From the NCBI RefSeq assembly GCF_004570865.1, contig NZ_SPQS01000004.1:248001-312000 (forward strand): a stretch of DNA of 64,000 bases, written 5' to 3'. This document shows positions 43,015-52,144 of the stretch, one piece after another. A program made the translations under genes and the position numbers. The first letter of the stretch is position 1. Each line of letters opens with the position of its first letter. A model generated the notes under the pieces. It saw only the letters and a list, made by a program, of their open reading frames with translations. It was not told the origin of the DNA and did not search any database. Source of the DNA: Bradyrhizobium frederickii (GTDB lineage: Bacteria; Pseudomonadota; Alphaproteobacteria; Rhizobiales; Xanthobacteraceae).

Positions 43015-45057
43015 TCAGAAGGCGCCACGCGCCCGCCGGACATCCGGCGGGGTTGCCTCGTCGACCAGCGCGGCGATCGCCTCGGCGGTCGTCATCACCT
43101 TCTGGCCGTCGCTGCCGAGCCGGCGGACCGAGACCGAATGCGTCTCGGCCTCTTTCTTGCCGACCACGAGCAGCGCCGGGATCTTGGCCAGCGAGTGCTC
43201 GCGGACCTTGTAGTTGATCTTTTCGTTGCGCAGGTCGATCTCGACCCGCAAGCCCGCGCGCCGTGCCTGCTCCAGCACCTGCTTGGCGTACTCGTCGCCT
43301 TCCGAGGTGATGGTGGTGACCACCGCCTGCACCGGAGCCAGCCAGAGCGGGAAATTGCCGGCATAGTGCTCGATCAGGATGCCGATATAGCGCTCCATCG
43401 AGCCGCAGATCGCACGGTGCACCATCACCGGCGGCTTCTTGCCGCCGTCATGGTCGATGTAGAACGCGCCGAACCGCTCCGGCAGGTTGAAGTCGACCTG
43501 CGTGGTGCCGCACTGCCAGTCGCGGCCGATGGCGTCGCGCAGCACATATTCGAACTTCGGCCCGTAGAAGGCGCCTTCGCCCGGGTTGATCTCGGTCTTG
43601 ATGTGGTTGCTCTGCGACTGGATCTCGCGCAGCACCGTCGCCATCACGCGTTCGGCGTGATCCCACATCTCGTCCGTGCCGACGCGTTTCTCCGGCCGGG
43701 TCGACAGCTTCACGGTGAGATCGCCGGTGAAGCCGAAATCGGCATAGGTCGACAGGATCAGATCGTTGATCTTCAGGCACTCCTCGGCGAGCTGGTCCTC
43801 GGTGCAGAAGATGTGCGCATCGTCCTGGGTGAAGCCGCGCACGCGCATCAACCCGTGCATGGCGCCGGACGGCTCATAGCGATGCACCACGCCGAACTCG
43901 GCGAGGCGCAAGGGCAGGTCGCGGTAGCTCTTCAGGCCGTGCTTGAAGATCTGCACGTGACCCGGGCAGTTCATCGGCTTGAGCGCAAACCAGCGCTTGT
44001 CCTCGGCCTCGTCGCCGGCCGATTGCGCCGCGAACATGTTCTCGCGATACCAGCCCCAATGGCCCGAGGTCTCCCACAAGACCTTGTCGAGGATCTGCGG
44101 CGCGTTGACCTCGCTGTAATCGCCGGTCAGGCGGCGGCGCATATAGGCGATCAGCTGCTGGAAGATGGTCCAGCCCTTCGGGTGCCAGAACACGACGCCC
44201 GGACCTTCCTCCTGGAAGTGGAAGAGGTCGAGCTCGCGCCCGAGCTTGCGATGGTCGCGCTTTTCGGCCTCCTCGATCTGCTTGAGGTAAGCGTCGAGGT
44301 CCTCCTGCTTGGCGAAGGCGGTGCCGTAGATGCGGGTCAGCATCGGGTTGTTGCTGTCGCCGCGCCAATAGGCGCCGGCCACCTTCATCAATTTGAAGGC
44401 GTTGCCGACCTTGCCGGTCGAGGTCATGTGCGGGCCGCGGCAGAGGTCGAACCAGTCGCCCTGGTAGTAGATCTTGATCGGCTCGGTGCCGGGAATGGCG
44501 TCGACCAGCTCGACCTTGAACGCCTCGCCCTTGTCGCGAAACACCTGCTTGGTCTTTTCGCGGTCCCAAACCTCTTTCGTGAAGGGTTTGTCGCGCGCGA
44601 TGATCTCGCGCATCTTTTTCTCGATCGCGGCAAAGTCTTCCGGCGTGAACGGCTCGTTGCGGAAGAAGTCGTAGTAGAAGCCGTTCTCGATCACGGGACC
44701 GATGGTGACCTGCGTGCCCGGCCACAGCGTCTGCACGGCTTCGGCCAGCACGTGCGCGCAATCGTGGCGGATCAACTCGAGCGCGCGCGGATCGTCACGA
44801 TTGACGAGCTCGATCTTGGCGTCGTCCTCGATAGGATCGTTGAGGTCGGTCAGCACGCCGTCGAGCGCCATCGCAACCGTGCGCTTGGCCAGCGACGGCG
44901 AGATGCCCTTGGCGATGTCGAGGCCGGTGATGCTCTTGTCGTATTCGCGCCGGGCGCCGTCGGGGAAGGTGAGGGTGACTTTGGCGGCGGGGGTCACGGG
45001 CTTGAGATTGGACAGGCTGTACTGGAAGCCGGACTCGGATTTGGGCTGATCGGTCAT
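43015..45057 (-). CDS. thrS: Threonyl-tRNA synthetase
   Basis: The 680-residue enzyme is full-length with TGS, editing, catalytic and anticodon domains. The editing site HDCAH is in the N-terminal third; the catalytic zinc Cys is in LKPMNCPGH; class II motif 2 is [23 protein letters not shown]; the C-terminal domain begins after [11 protein letters not shown]. It charges tRNA-Thr in the cytoplasm. ATG 45057 is preceded by AGGAG. I see no T-box leader, as expected in Proteobacteria. Confidence 0.97.
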   Translation of the reverse strand: MTDQPKSESGFQYSLSNLKPVTPAAKVTLTFPDGARREYDKSITGLDIAKGISPSLAKRTVAMALDGVLTDLNDPIEDDAKIELVNRDDPRALELIRHDCAHVLAEAVQTLWPGTQVTIGPVIENGFYYDFFRNEPFTPEDFAAIEKKMREIIARDKPFTKEVWDREKTKQVFRDKGEAFKVELVDAIPGTEPIKIYYQGDWFDLCRGPHMTSTGKVGNAFKLMKVAGAYWRGDSNNPMLTRIYGTAFAKQEDLDAYLKQIEEAEKRDHRKLGRELDLFHFQEEGPGVVFWHPKGWTIFQQLIAYMRRRLTGDYSEVNAPQILDKVLWETSGHWGWYRENMFAAQSAGDEAEDKRWFALKPMNCPGHVQIFKHGLKSYRDLPLRLAEFGVVHRYEPSGAMHGLMRVRGFTQDDAHIFCTEDQLAEECLKINDLILSTYADFGFTGDLTVKLSTRPEKRVGTDEMWDHAERVMATVLREIQSQSNHIKTEINPGEGAFYGPKFEYVLRDAIGRDWQCGTTQVDFNLPERFGAFYIDHDGGKKPPVMVHRAICGSMERYIGILIEHYAGNFPLWLAPVQAVVTTITSEGDEYAKQVLEQARRAGLRVEIDLRNEKINYKVREHSLAKIPALLVVGKKEAETHSVSVRRLGSDGQKVMTTAEAIAALVDEATPPDVRRARGAF

Positions 45058-45243
45058 TGCTTTTCTCCTGAGGCTCACTCCTGCGAACGAGCGCAGGTAA
45101 GCGGGAACGAGCGATATAACAGGCGATTCGGCCTGCGCAATCCGGCAATTCCAAGAAAGTGGCGCGCAAAAGCCGGGACCTTGCACCAACTATTTCGAGC
45201 CGCGGCCTTTAACGGTTGGCGGGCGCGCTCTACATGCATCTGC

Positions 45244-46416
45244 ATGGAAAAATCCCCTGCCTCCGGCCGTTTCGCGCCAACCGCCCTGATGCTTGGCAAT
45301 CTCGTCACCGGCTGCTCGGTGCTGGCCCCGGCGGGCATGCTGCCGGAATTGGCAAAGGGCCTCGACGTCAGCATTCATGCCGCCGGGCTGCTGATCACCT
45401 TCGGCGCGGTGACGCTGTGCATCGGCTCGCCGCTGACGGCCTGGCTCACCAGTCGCATCGAACGGCGGACGCTGCTCACCGCGACGCTCGCCGTGCTCGC
45501 CTTGGGCAATCTCGCCTCGGCCTTTGCGCCTGACTACACCAGCCTCCTCGTCATCCGCCTCGTCATGCTCGCGGTCGGTGCGCTCTACACGCCGCAGGCC
45601 GCCGGCACGGCGGCGCTGATCGTGCCGGCCGAGCGGCGGGGCAGCACCATTGCGTATATCTTTCTCGGCTGGTCGCTAGCCGCCGCCGTCGGTCTTCCGC
45701 TGATCACCTTCATCGCCAGCCGCTATGGCTGGCGGGCAGCCTATGGCGAGATCGGCGTGCTCGGTTGTCTCAGCTTCGTGCTGTTGCTGCTGCGATTGCC
45801 GGCGGGCTTGCAGGGGGTGCCGGTGGATTTGAAGACCTGGCGCGACGTCGGCCGCGACAAGACAATTCTGCTGCTGCTTGCGATCACCATGCTGCAAATG
45901 TCGGGACAGTTCGTGGTGTTCACCTTCATGGGCCCGCTGCTCAACAAGCTCACCGGCGCCGGCCCCGACGCGATCGGCACGGTGTTCGCGCTCTACGGCG
46001 TCTGCGGCTTCCTCGGCGTCGTCATCGCCACCCGCATCGTCGACACCTCGGGGCCCTATCGGACCTCGTTGCTGTTCACCTGCCTGCTGCTGGCGGGGAT
46101 CACGGGCTGGGCGCTCGGCGCCGGTACGCTTGCTTTCATGACGTGCGGGGTCGCGATCTGGGGCCTCGGCTTTGCCTCGACCAATTCGATGCAGCAGGTC
46201 CGGCTGGTCGCCGCCGCGCCGTCGCTGGCATCGGCGACCGTCGCGCTCAACACCTCGGTTCTCTATATCGGCCAGGCGGTCGGCTCCGCCATCGGCGGAT
46301 TGTTGTTCGCCCGCGAGCTCCTGCACACGCTCGGCTTCGTCGCGGTCGGTTTCGTCGTGCTGGCGCTGATCCTGGTGGTCCTGACCCGGCCCCGTCGGGT
46401 CGCTGCCCTGGCCTGA
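45244..46416 (+). CDS. MFS transporter (arabinose efflux/AraJ-like)
   Basis: The 390-residue protein has about 12 transmembrane segments. The DHA1/AraJ-like features are LITFGAVTLCIGSPLTAWLTSR with an RIERR loop between helices 2 and 3, and PAERRGSTIAYIFLGWSL. It probably exports sugars, drugs or metabolites. The ATG at 45244 has only a weak ribosome site. It is divergent from thrS. Confidence 0.85.
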   Translation: MEKSPASGRFAPTALMLGNLVTGCSVLAPAGMLPELAKGLDVSIHAAGLLITFGAVTLCIGSPLTAWLTSRIERRTLLTATLAVLALGNLASAFAPDYTSLLVIRLVMLAVGALYTPQAAGTAALIVPAERRGSTIAYIFLGWSLAAAVGLPLITFIASRYGWRAAYGEIGVLGCLSFVLLLLRLPAGLQGVPVDLKTWRDVGRDKTILLLLAITMLQMSGQFVVFTFMGPLLNKLTGAGPDAIGTVFALYGVCGFLGVVIATRIVDTSGPYRTSLLFTCLLLAGITGWALGAGTLAFMTCGVAIWGLGFASTNSMQQVRLVAAAPSLASATVALNTSVLYIGQAVGSAIGGLLFARELLHTLGFVAVGFVVLALILVVLTRPRRVAALA

Positions 46417-46506
46417 CTCCCGCTTCTGGCGTGCGCAAGGTGCTTGGCAAACAGCGCGCCGGAGCGCTAGAAGGCCGGTCATGGGGACCAAAGAGAGTTG
46501 ACTGAA

Positions 46507-46884
46507 ATGAGGATGATTCTGGCGGTTGCCGCGGTGCTCTATTCAGCCTCCGCGTTCGCGCAAGCCGACAAGCCACCGATGGTCGGGGACAAGCCCTTGG
46601 TGCAGGTCAAGCCCAAAGGAGCCAAGGAGGCGGCGGCGAAGCCGGCCGCGGCGCCGAAGGGCAAGCCGCAATCCATCGCCGTGCGGCTCCAGGCCTGTCT
46701 CGAGATCGACGACGGCACCAAGGACCGCCTCAACTGCTACGACGCCGTGATCCCGCCGGCCCCGAAGCCGAAGCCTGCGAAGGCCAAGGGCTACGCCGAT
46801 TGCCGGTTCTTCAAGGAAGAGGACGAGCGCCTGACCTGCTTCAACGGTTTTGCCGAGAGCATTCCGAAGCTGCCCAAGAACTGA
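46507..46884 (+). CDS. Small exported Lys/Pro-rich protein
   Basis: The 125-residue protein has a signal peptide (MRMILAVAAVLYSASAFA), a Lys/Ala/Pro-rich linker, and a conserved-looking core with paired cysteines (LQACLEIDDGTKDRLNCYDA and YADCRFFKEEDERLTCFNGF). The two motifs C-x(n)-R-L-x-C-Y/F are similar to each other, suggesting an internal duplication stabilised by disulfides. Function is unknown; probably periplasmic. Confidence 0.72.
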   Translation: MRMILAVAAVLYSASAFAQADKPPMVGDKPLVQVKPKGAKEAAAKPAAAPKGKPQSIAVRLQACLEIDDGTKDRLNCYDAVIPPAPKPKPAKAKGYADCRFFKEEDERLTCFNGFAESIPKLPKN

Positions 46885-46899
46885 TGCTGTGCGGGACAT

Positions 46900-46923
46900 G
46901 CTCAGCTGCTGATCCGGCTGAGC
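46900..46923. terminator. Hairpin downstream of the small exported protein
   Basis: GCTCAGC (46900-46906) pairs with GCTGAGC (46917-46923) around a 10-base loop, shortly after the stop codon. No T-run follows, so terminator function is only possible. Confidence 0.3.
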
Positions 46924-46934
46924 GCCGCACGGCT

Positions 46935-47036
46935 AAAGCATGATCCGGAAAAGTGCGCAGCGGTTTTCCGAAAAGATCATGCTCAAACGGCAACCTAAAG
47001 CGCGATGACGATTCATCCCAATCGCATCGCGCTTTA
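46935..47036. repeat. Interspersed repeat (GCATGATC family), copy 3, inverted
   Basis: This is the reverse-orientation counterpart of 35310-35410: an AGCATGATCCGGAAAAGTGCGCAG...AAAAGATCATGCT palindrome followed by a hairpin with AAAGCGCGATG-type arms. It runs up to the stop of the alpha/beta hydrolase gene. Confidence 0.85.
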
Positions 47037-48311
47037 GCGGCTCGAGGCCACGCGCGTCAGCGCCAGCGACGGCGTCGCCGCCATCTTCACCAGTACGTCC
47101 TTGAGCGGATCCTGCGTCCAGGCGCGGGTGACATAGTCGCGATGGGTGATGCCGTCGGCGGTCTCGACGAACACCACGCTGCCTGGACGAAGCGGCTGAT
47201 CCATGTCCTCGGCGACGCCGATGCCCTTCTGGCGGAGCATGCTCATCAGCTCGCGGTCGCGCCGCGCGGTGTGGCGGGTATAGGCGCTGACGAAGAAGCC
47301 GGAGCGGTGGCTTTCGATCCAGGACGCGAACTTGTCCAGTTCGCCATAGACGGCATCGAGCAGCACGACGCCGCGGACGCGGTCGCTGATGCCGCCGACC
47401 TCTAGGCTCCAGGCCGTCGGCAGGAAGCCGCCGCTATAGCCGACGATCACGATCGGCATGTTGGCGAAGGCGCGCGTGCTGTTGGGATCGCCGGTGAGGC
47501 GGGCCAGGTGGGTCGCCGACTCCTCCATGAAGCGCTTGAAGCCGCCCGGTTGCCAGAACTTGCCGGCGCTGGAATCGGCGGCATTGACCGCCATCTGCGG
47601 GGCGAGCAGCACGGCGTTGACGCCGGAATCGGTGATCTGCTTGGGCACCAGCTGGCGATCGCGCACGTCGCGTTCGAGCGTTGCGCCGTTGCCGTGGAAG
47701 AACACCACGATCACGCCCGGCTTGCGCACGTCGAAATGCTCGGGCACGTGCACCAATACGCGGCTGTCATTATAGGTCTCGTCCTGCCAGAACACGCGAC
47801 CGGAATAGCTGCGGTGGCCGCGACGGTCGCCCTTGGCAATGTTGAGGAACGGTGCGTCGGAGGCGGGGTTGTTGCCGAAATAGGGAAAGGCCGACGACTT
47901 CATGCTGACGAGGGTCGTCAGGTCCTCGCGGGCGGGGCGCTTGTAGGGCACCTGCGGCTCGAGCGAGGCGACCTTGTAAGGTGCCTGCTCCGGCTGCTGC
48001 TGCACAGCGCGCTTGGGCGAGAAGTCCGACATCTGCCGCTGCAGAAGGCTCTCGCTCGCCGACGGGAAGCGCTCCTTAAACTGCGGGGCCGGAAAGCGAT
48101 CCTCGAACGTGTCGCCGCTCGCCACTTTCTGGTTTGTCTGGTTTGTCTTCGCAACGACCTGGACGTTCGCCTGCGAGTTCGCCGCGAGCGCCGCCGGGTT
48201 TGGCGCCTTGCCGCATTGAACCAGCGTCAGCGACAGCGGCACCAAGGCTGAGATCAGGCCGCGCCGGAGCGCACGACCGCGCGCATCGGAGGGTGTCCGA
48301 TCGGCACGCAT
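47034..48311 (-). CDS. Exported alpha/beta-hydrolase fold protein
   Basis: The 425-residue protein has an N-terminal hydrophobic segment (LISALVPLSLTLVQC) and then a disordered linker. The hydrolase core begins near residue 180: VIVVFFHGNGATLERDV (oxyanion side), IVIVGYSGGFLPTAW (nucleophile Ser) and VLLDAVYGELD. A histidine in TADGITHRDYVT near the C-terminus may complete the triad. Its substrate is unknown. ATG 48311 is preferred; 48344 is an alternative start. VQC is a poor lipobox. Confidence 0.78.
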   Translation of the reverse strand: MRADRTPSDARGRALRRGLISALVPLSLTLVQCGKAPNPAALAANSQANVQVVAKTNQTNQKVASGDTFEDRFPAPQFKERFPSASESLLQRQMSDFSPKRAVQQQPEQAPYKVASLEPQVPYKRPAREDLTTLVSMKSSAFPYFGNNPASDAPFLNIAKGDRRGHRSYSGRVFWQDETYNDSRVLVHVPEHFDVRKPGVIVVFFHGNGATLERDVRDRQLVPKQITDSGVNAVLLAPQMAVNAADSSAGKFWQPGGFKRFMEESATHLARLTGDPNSTRAFANMPIVIVGYSGGFLPTAWSLEVGGISDRVRGVVLLDAVYGELDKFASWIESHRSGFFVSAYTRHTARRDRELMSMLRQKGIGVAEDMDQPLRPGSVVFVETADGITHRDYVTRAWTQDPLKDVLVKMAATPSLALTRVASSR

Positions 48312-48665
48312 GTCAGCTCTCGGTTTCGGAACGGCCCCGACCATCCACCCATGACCCCAAAGTCACGTCCAATCGGCATCTCTAGACAATTGAGCCGACC
48401 GACGTTTAGGCGACGTTAAGCGTCCGGAGAAACTTCCCCACATCCGGAACGCTCAAAAGGACCATGCAATCGTGTCCTGATTGTGGGGAAGGGGGACGGG
48501 ACTTTCCGGGGCCTATGCCGCTTTTTCTCTCGGCAACGGGAATAGTGGTGCTCAAATACCCCGTTTCCGTTGCCTCATTTAACCCTTGTTAACCCTGCTT
48601 GAATTCACTGGGGCAAACTGCACGATGCGCCCCGCGAGGCACCACGCCTCAGGTTAAGGACCCCG
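48312..48665. other. Leader region of the APC permease gene
   Basis: This 354-bp gap upstream of the permease contains two hairpins: 48418-48455 (AGCGT-CCGGA/TCCGG-A-ACGCT) and 48532-48574 (GGCAACGG/CCGTTGCC, 8 bp). A TTAA-N6-TTAAC element near 48580 is one base off CtrA spacing. No known riboswitch is recognised. Confidence 0.45.
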
Positions 48666-50033
48666 ATGACGGCATCAGATGCGGGAACCGAACCCTGGAC
48701 TGGCCGGCTGACCGGAAGCGGGACAGGGGTCTCGGTTCTGGTCGCGACCGCCATCGTCGTGGCCGACATGATCGGGGTCGGCGTCTTCACCAGCCTCGGC
48801 TTCCAGGTCAAGGATATCCCGTCCGGCTTCTCGATCCTGCTGCTGTGGACCGTCGGCGGCATCGTCGCGCTCTGCGGGGTGTTCGCCTACAGCGAGCTCG
48901 GGGCGATGTTTCCGCGCTCGAGCGGCGAGTACAATTTCCTCGGCCGCGCCTATCATCCGGCTTTCGGCTTTCTCGCCGGCTGGGTGTCGGCGACGGTGGG
49001 CTTCGCAGCGCCGGTCGCGCTTGCCGCGATGGCGTTCGGCGAATACGCCAAATCGGTCGTGCCCGATCTGCCGCCGATCCCGCTCGCCATCGCCGTGGTG
49101 TGGCTGGTCTCGCTCGTGCAGCTGACCGGCGTCAGGCACTCCTCGACCTTCCAGCTGATCTCGACCATCATCAAGGTCGCGCTGATCGTCGCCTTCCTGG
49201 TCGCCGGCTTTGTCATCGGCGTGCCGCAGCCGATCGCCTTCACGCCGCAGCCGGGTGATCTCGCCCACATCGTCAGCGCGCCATTCGCGATCGGGCTCGT
49301 CTTCGTGATGTATTCGTTCTCGGGCTGGAATGCCGCGACCTACATCATCGGCGAGATGAACACGCCGCAGCGGAGCCTGCCGCGCGCGCTGCTGACGGGC
49401 ACGCTGATCGTGCTCGTGCTGTATGTCGCGCTGAACGCGGTGTTCCTCTACACCACGCCGGTGAGTGCGCTTGCCGGCCAGCTCGACGTCGCCAGCGTTG
49501 CCGGCAGCGCGATCTTCGGCAGTCTCGGCGGCCGGATCGTCGGCGCGATGATCTGCGTCGGCCTGATCTCCTCGATCTCTGCAATGATGTGGATCGGTCC
49601 TCGCGTCATGATGACGATGGGGGAGGACATTCCGGCGCTGCGCGTGTTCTCGAAGCGATCGGGGCGCGGCGCGCCGGCCTATGCCATCCTGTTCCAGCTC
49701 GCGGTCGCGACGCTGCTGCTGTTCACGCGCAGCTTCGAGGCGGTGCTCGACTTCATCCAGTTCGCACTGTTGTTCTGCTCGTTTTTCACGGTCGCCGGCG
49801 TCATCAAGCTGCGCATCACCGACCCCGATTTGCCCCGGCCCTATCGCGCCTGGGGATACCCGTTCACGCCGCTGGTTTTCCTGCTCGTGACTGCGTTCAT
49901 GATGTACTACCTCTTGACCGAGCGGCCGGTGCAGTCGCTCTCGGGGATGCTCGTCATGCTGTCGGGCCTGTTGATTTATGCCGTTTTCCGCAGGCGGCCG
50001 GTCGCCGCCGGCAATTCACACAATCGCGAATAG
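48666..50033 (+). CDS. APC family amino acid permease
   Basis: The 455-residue permease has about 12 transmembrane segments. The substrate-binding motif in helix 1 is VVADMIGVGVFTSLG, and helix 3/6 landmarks are AFGFLAGWVSATVGFAAPVA and SFSGWNAATYIIGE. It resembles the basic or branched amino-acid transporter (LAT-like) group. The next gene starts 2 bases after its stop, so the two are probably co-translated. Confidence 0.88.
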   Translation: MTASDAGTEPWTGRLTGSGTGVSVLVATAIVVADMIGVGVFTSLGFQVKDIPSGFSILLLWTVGGIVALCGVFAYSELGAMFPRSSGEYNFLGRAYHPAFGFLAGWVSATVGFAAPVALAAMAFGEYAKSVVPDLPPIPLAIAVVWLVSLVQLTGVRHSSTFQLISTIIKVALIVAFLVAGFVIGVPQPIAFTPQPGDLAHIVSAPFAIGLVFVMYSFSGWNAATYIIGEMNTPQRSLPRALLTGTLIVLVLYVALNAVFLYTTPVSALAGQLDVASVAGSAIFGSLGGRIVGAMICVGLISSISAMMWIGPRVMMTMGEDIPALRVFSKRSGRGAPAYAILFQLAVATLLLFTRSFEAVLDFIQFALLFCSFFTVAGVIKLRITDPDLPRPYRAWGYPFTPLVFLLVTAFMMYYLLTERPVQSLSGMLVMLSGLLIYAVFRRRPVAAGNSHNRE

Positions 50034-50035
50034 AT

Positions 50036-51250
50036 ATGTTTCGATCCCTCAGAATTGCGGTCGCCGCTCTTGCCCTGCTGGCTGCGGCCGTCTCGTCCGT
50101 CCGCGCCGCCGAAGTCACCTTCGATGACACCGCGCGCTTCCTTGCGGGCATGCAGCCTTCGGCGGACTCGCCGCTGCTGCCGCTCACAAGGGAGCCGGGC
50201 TGGCAGCGCCATGCCAAGTTCTTCGACGGCGCCTTCGCCCAGCTCGAGCAGCGCCAGCTTTCGAAGATCCGCGACTGGGCCGACGTCAATCTCGCCGCGC
50301 CCCGGCCGACCATGTTCTACATGTTCAGCGGCCCTGATTTCCTCTACGCCAACGCCTTCTATTCCAAGGCCAGCACCTACGTGCTCGGTGCGCTGGAGCC
50401 GGTCGGTGCCGTGCCCGATTTGACGCGGCTGCCGCGCGGCTCGGTCGGCGCCGCGCTCTACAATATCGAACGTTCGCTCGGCTCGATCCTGAGCTTCTCG
50501 TTCTTCATCACCAAGCAGATGAAGGTCGACCTGCACGCCAATCAGGTCAACGGCACCTTGCCGATCCTCTATGTCTTCCTCGCCCGCTCCGGCAAGACCA
50601 TCCGCAACGTCGAGATGGTCGCGCTCGACGCCAAGGGGGGAATGCATGCCGCAGGCGACAATCCGGGACCGAACGCCACCCACGGCGTCCGCATCACCTT
50701 CGCCGGCAGCGACGGCGAGGCGCGCACGCTGTACTATTTCTCCACCGACCTTTCCAATGCCGGTGCGCGCAACACCGGATTCCTGAAATTCTGCGAGACG
50801 CTGGCGCCCGGCAACAGCCTGCTCAAGAGTGCGTCCTATCTCATGCACTCCGGAAATTTCACCGTCGTCCGCGACTGGCTGCTCGCCAACAGCGCCACCA
50901 TCATCCAGGACGATTCCGGCATTCCGCTTGCGAATTACGGCGCACGGCAGTGGCGGTTCTTCCCGTTCGGCCGCTATCTCGGGCCGATCGACGAATTCCC
51001 CGGCCGCTACCAGGAGCGCTACGCCGAATTGTTCACACGCGCCCAGCCGATTGATTTTGGCGTCGGCTACCGCTGGCGCATGCACGAGTCGAATTTGCTG
51101 CTGGCGGTGAAAGTGCCGGGCAGCGAAACGCCGCCAAGCGGGGAGGCGACCTCGTCGGCCGATCCGACGCCAAAGCCGCCGCGTCCGAAACGGCTGCGAC
51201 CGCCCGAGTCGATCCCGCCGTCGCCCGGGCGCTTCTACTGGTTCCGCTGA
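50036..51250 (+). CDS. Exported protein of unknown function, coupled to the permease
   Basis: The 404-residue protein has a signal peptide (LRIAVAALALLAAAVSSVRA) and no domain that I can name with certainty. Conserved-looking stretches include PTMFYMFSGPDFLYANAFY, FFPFGRYLGPIDEF and a Pro/Arg-rich C-terminus. It probably acts in the periplasm. The 2-base spacing from the permease suggests a shared operon and linked function. Its TGA abuts the convergent small gene's stop. Confidence 0.72.
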   Translation: MFRSLRIAVAALALLAAAVSSVRAAEVTFDDTARFLAGMQPSADSPLLPLTREPGWQRHAKFFDGAFAQLEQRQLSKIRDWADVNLAAPRPTMFYMFSGPDFLYANAFYSKASTYVLGALEPVGAVPDLTRLPRGSVGAALYNIERSLGSILSFSFFITKQMKVDLHANQVNGTLPILYVFLARSGKTIRNVEMVALDAKGGMHAAGDNPGPNATHGVRITFAGSDGEARTLYYFSTDLSNAGARNTGFLKFCETLAPGNSLLKSASYLMHSGNFTVVRDWLLANSATIIQDDSGIPLANYGARQWRFFPFGRYLGPIDEFPGRYQERYAELFTRAQPIDFGVGYRWRMHESNLLLAVKVPGSETPPSGEATSSADPTPKPPRPKRLRPPESIPPSPGRFYWFR

Positions 51251-51475
51251 TCACCAGTGCACGCTCTGGCTCGGTACGATGAACGCCGTCGTGCTTGGCG
51301 GCGTCGCAAGGCTAGATGCAAGGTACCAGCCCGAGCCGAGCACGAGCGCCAGCAAGGCGACGATCGCGAGCAGGTCCATGGTGCGGGGGTCGTGGTGCCG
51401 CCTGGAGCCGGGGGCGGGGCCAAGCCTGGTGTGAAAAAGCCTGGTGTGAAGATGAGGGCTGATTTTCCAGCGCAT
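51251..51475 (-). CDS. Small single-pass membrane protein
   Basis: The 74-residue protein starts at an ATG with GGAGGAAA upstream. The N-terminal ~30 residues are His/Arg/Pro-rich (with LHTRLFHTRL), followed by one transmembrane segment (LLAIVALLALVLGSGWYLA). Function is unknown. It is antiparallel to the secreted-protein gene with abutting stops (TGATCA). Confidence 0.55.
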   Translation of the reverse strand: MRWKISPHLHTRLFHTRLGPAPGSRRHHDPRTMDLLAIVALLALVLGSGWYLASSLATPPSTTAFIVPSQSVHW

Positions 51476-51559
51476 TGTTGTTTCCTCCCGAAGGGGAGCA
51501 TCAAAACAACGCGGGAGCAAAGTCCAAGGTTCCACTCAGGCTCAGGAGCATCGCATAGC

Positions 51560-51898
51560 TCAGGATGCGTTGACACCACGCCATCGGCCATAGCGCCATG
51601 GCAGATACCAGCGCGCGCCTTTCGGTGCGGCAAGCGGCACGTTGTCGATGCCTGAGGTGCCGAAGGGATTGCAGCGCAGCAGTCGTGCGAGCGTCATCCA
51701 GCCGCCGGCCCACAGCCCGAACCGTTCGATCGCTTCGTCGCCATAGACAGAGCAAGTCGGCAGATGCCGGCAATTGTAACCAACCAGGGGCGACAGCGTG
51801 TGCCGGTACAGCCAGATCAGCGCGCGGCCGAATCGGCGTGGGAGCCGAAGCGCCCCATCGAGCGAACTGGAACAGTGCGCGCAGACTGAATGCTTCAT
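51560..51898 (-). CDS. yidD: Membrane protein insertion efficiency factor YidD
   Basis: The 112-residue protein carries the YidD signature: LIWLYRHTLSPLVGYNCRHL, then PTCSVYGDEAIERFGLWAGG and ARLLRCNPFGTSGIDNVP, including the conserved cysteines. It is a small, amphipathic, inner-leaflet protein that aids YidC-dependent insertion. It is not next to rpmH/rnpA/yidC here, a common dispersion in alphaproteobacteria. ATG 51898 is chosen over a start at 51985. Confidence 0.88.
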   Translation of the reverse strand: MKHSVCAHCSSSLDGALRLPRRFGRALIWLYRHTLSPLVGYNCRHLPTCSVYGDEAIERFGLWAGGWMTLARLLRCNPFGTSGIDNVPLAAPKGARWYLPWRYGRWRGVNAS

Positions 51899-52144
51899 GT
51901 GCACAATGCTGTCATGGTGAGCGAGGTATTGCACGGTTCCGGCGCAGGGAACTGTAAGCTGTTGTTTATGCGCCATATTTTGCATGCTTTTTGGGAGCAG
52001 TGCAGCAAGTACTTGTGGACGATCTGTATTCCCACGGATACCATTTTTGTGACGTCCATGTGAGAAACATACGCCTGTATGATGGACTCAGCGGGCGCTA
52101 CCAAGGATTGTTGGGGACCTTAGGGGCTTGGGGAAGGAACCAGA

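Noticed and set aside
42430..45243. A very long open plus-strand frame (well over 900 codons) opposite the nitroreductase and thrS genes, in frame with the MFS gene
   Set aside because: It is the antisense mirror of thrS and the nitroreductase, with Asp/Glu/His/Arg-rich composition typical of GC-rich antisense frames; the real MFS start is at 45244.
48580..48595. CtrA box upstream of the APC permease
   Set aside because: The TTAA to TTAAC spacing is 6, not 7, so it does not match the consensus.
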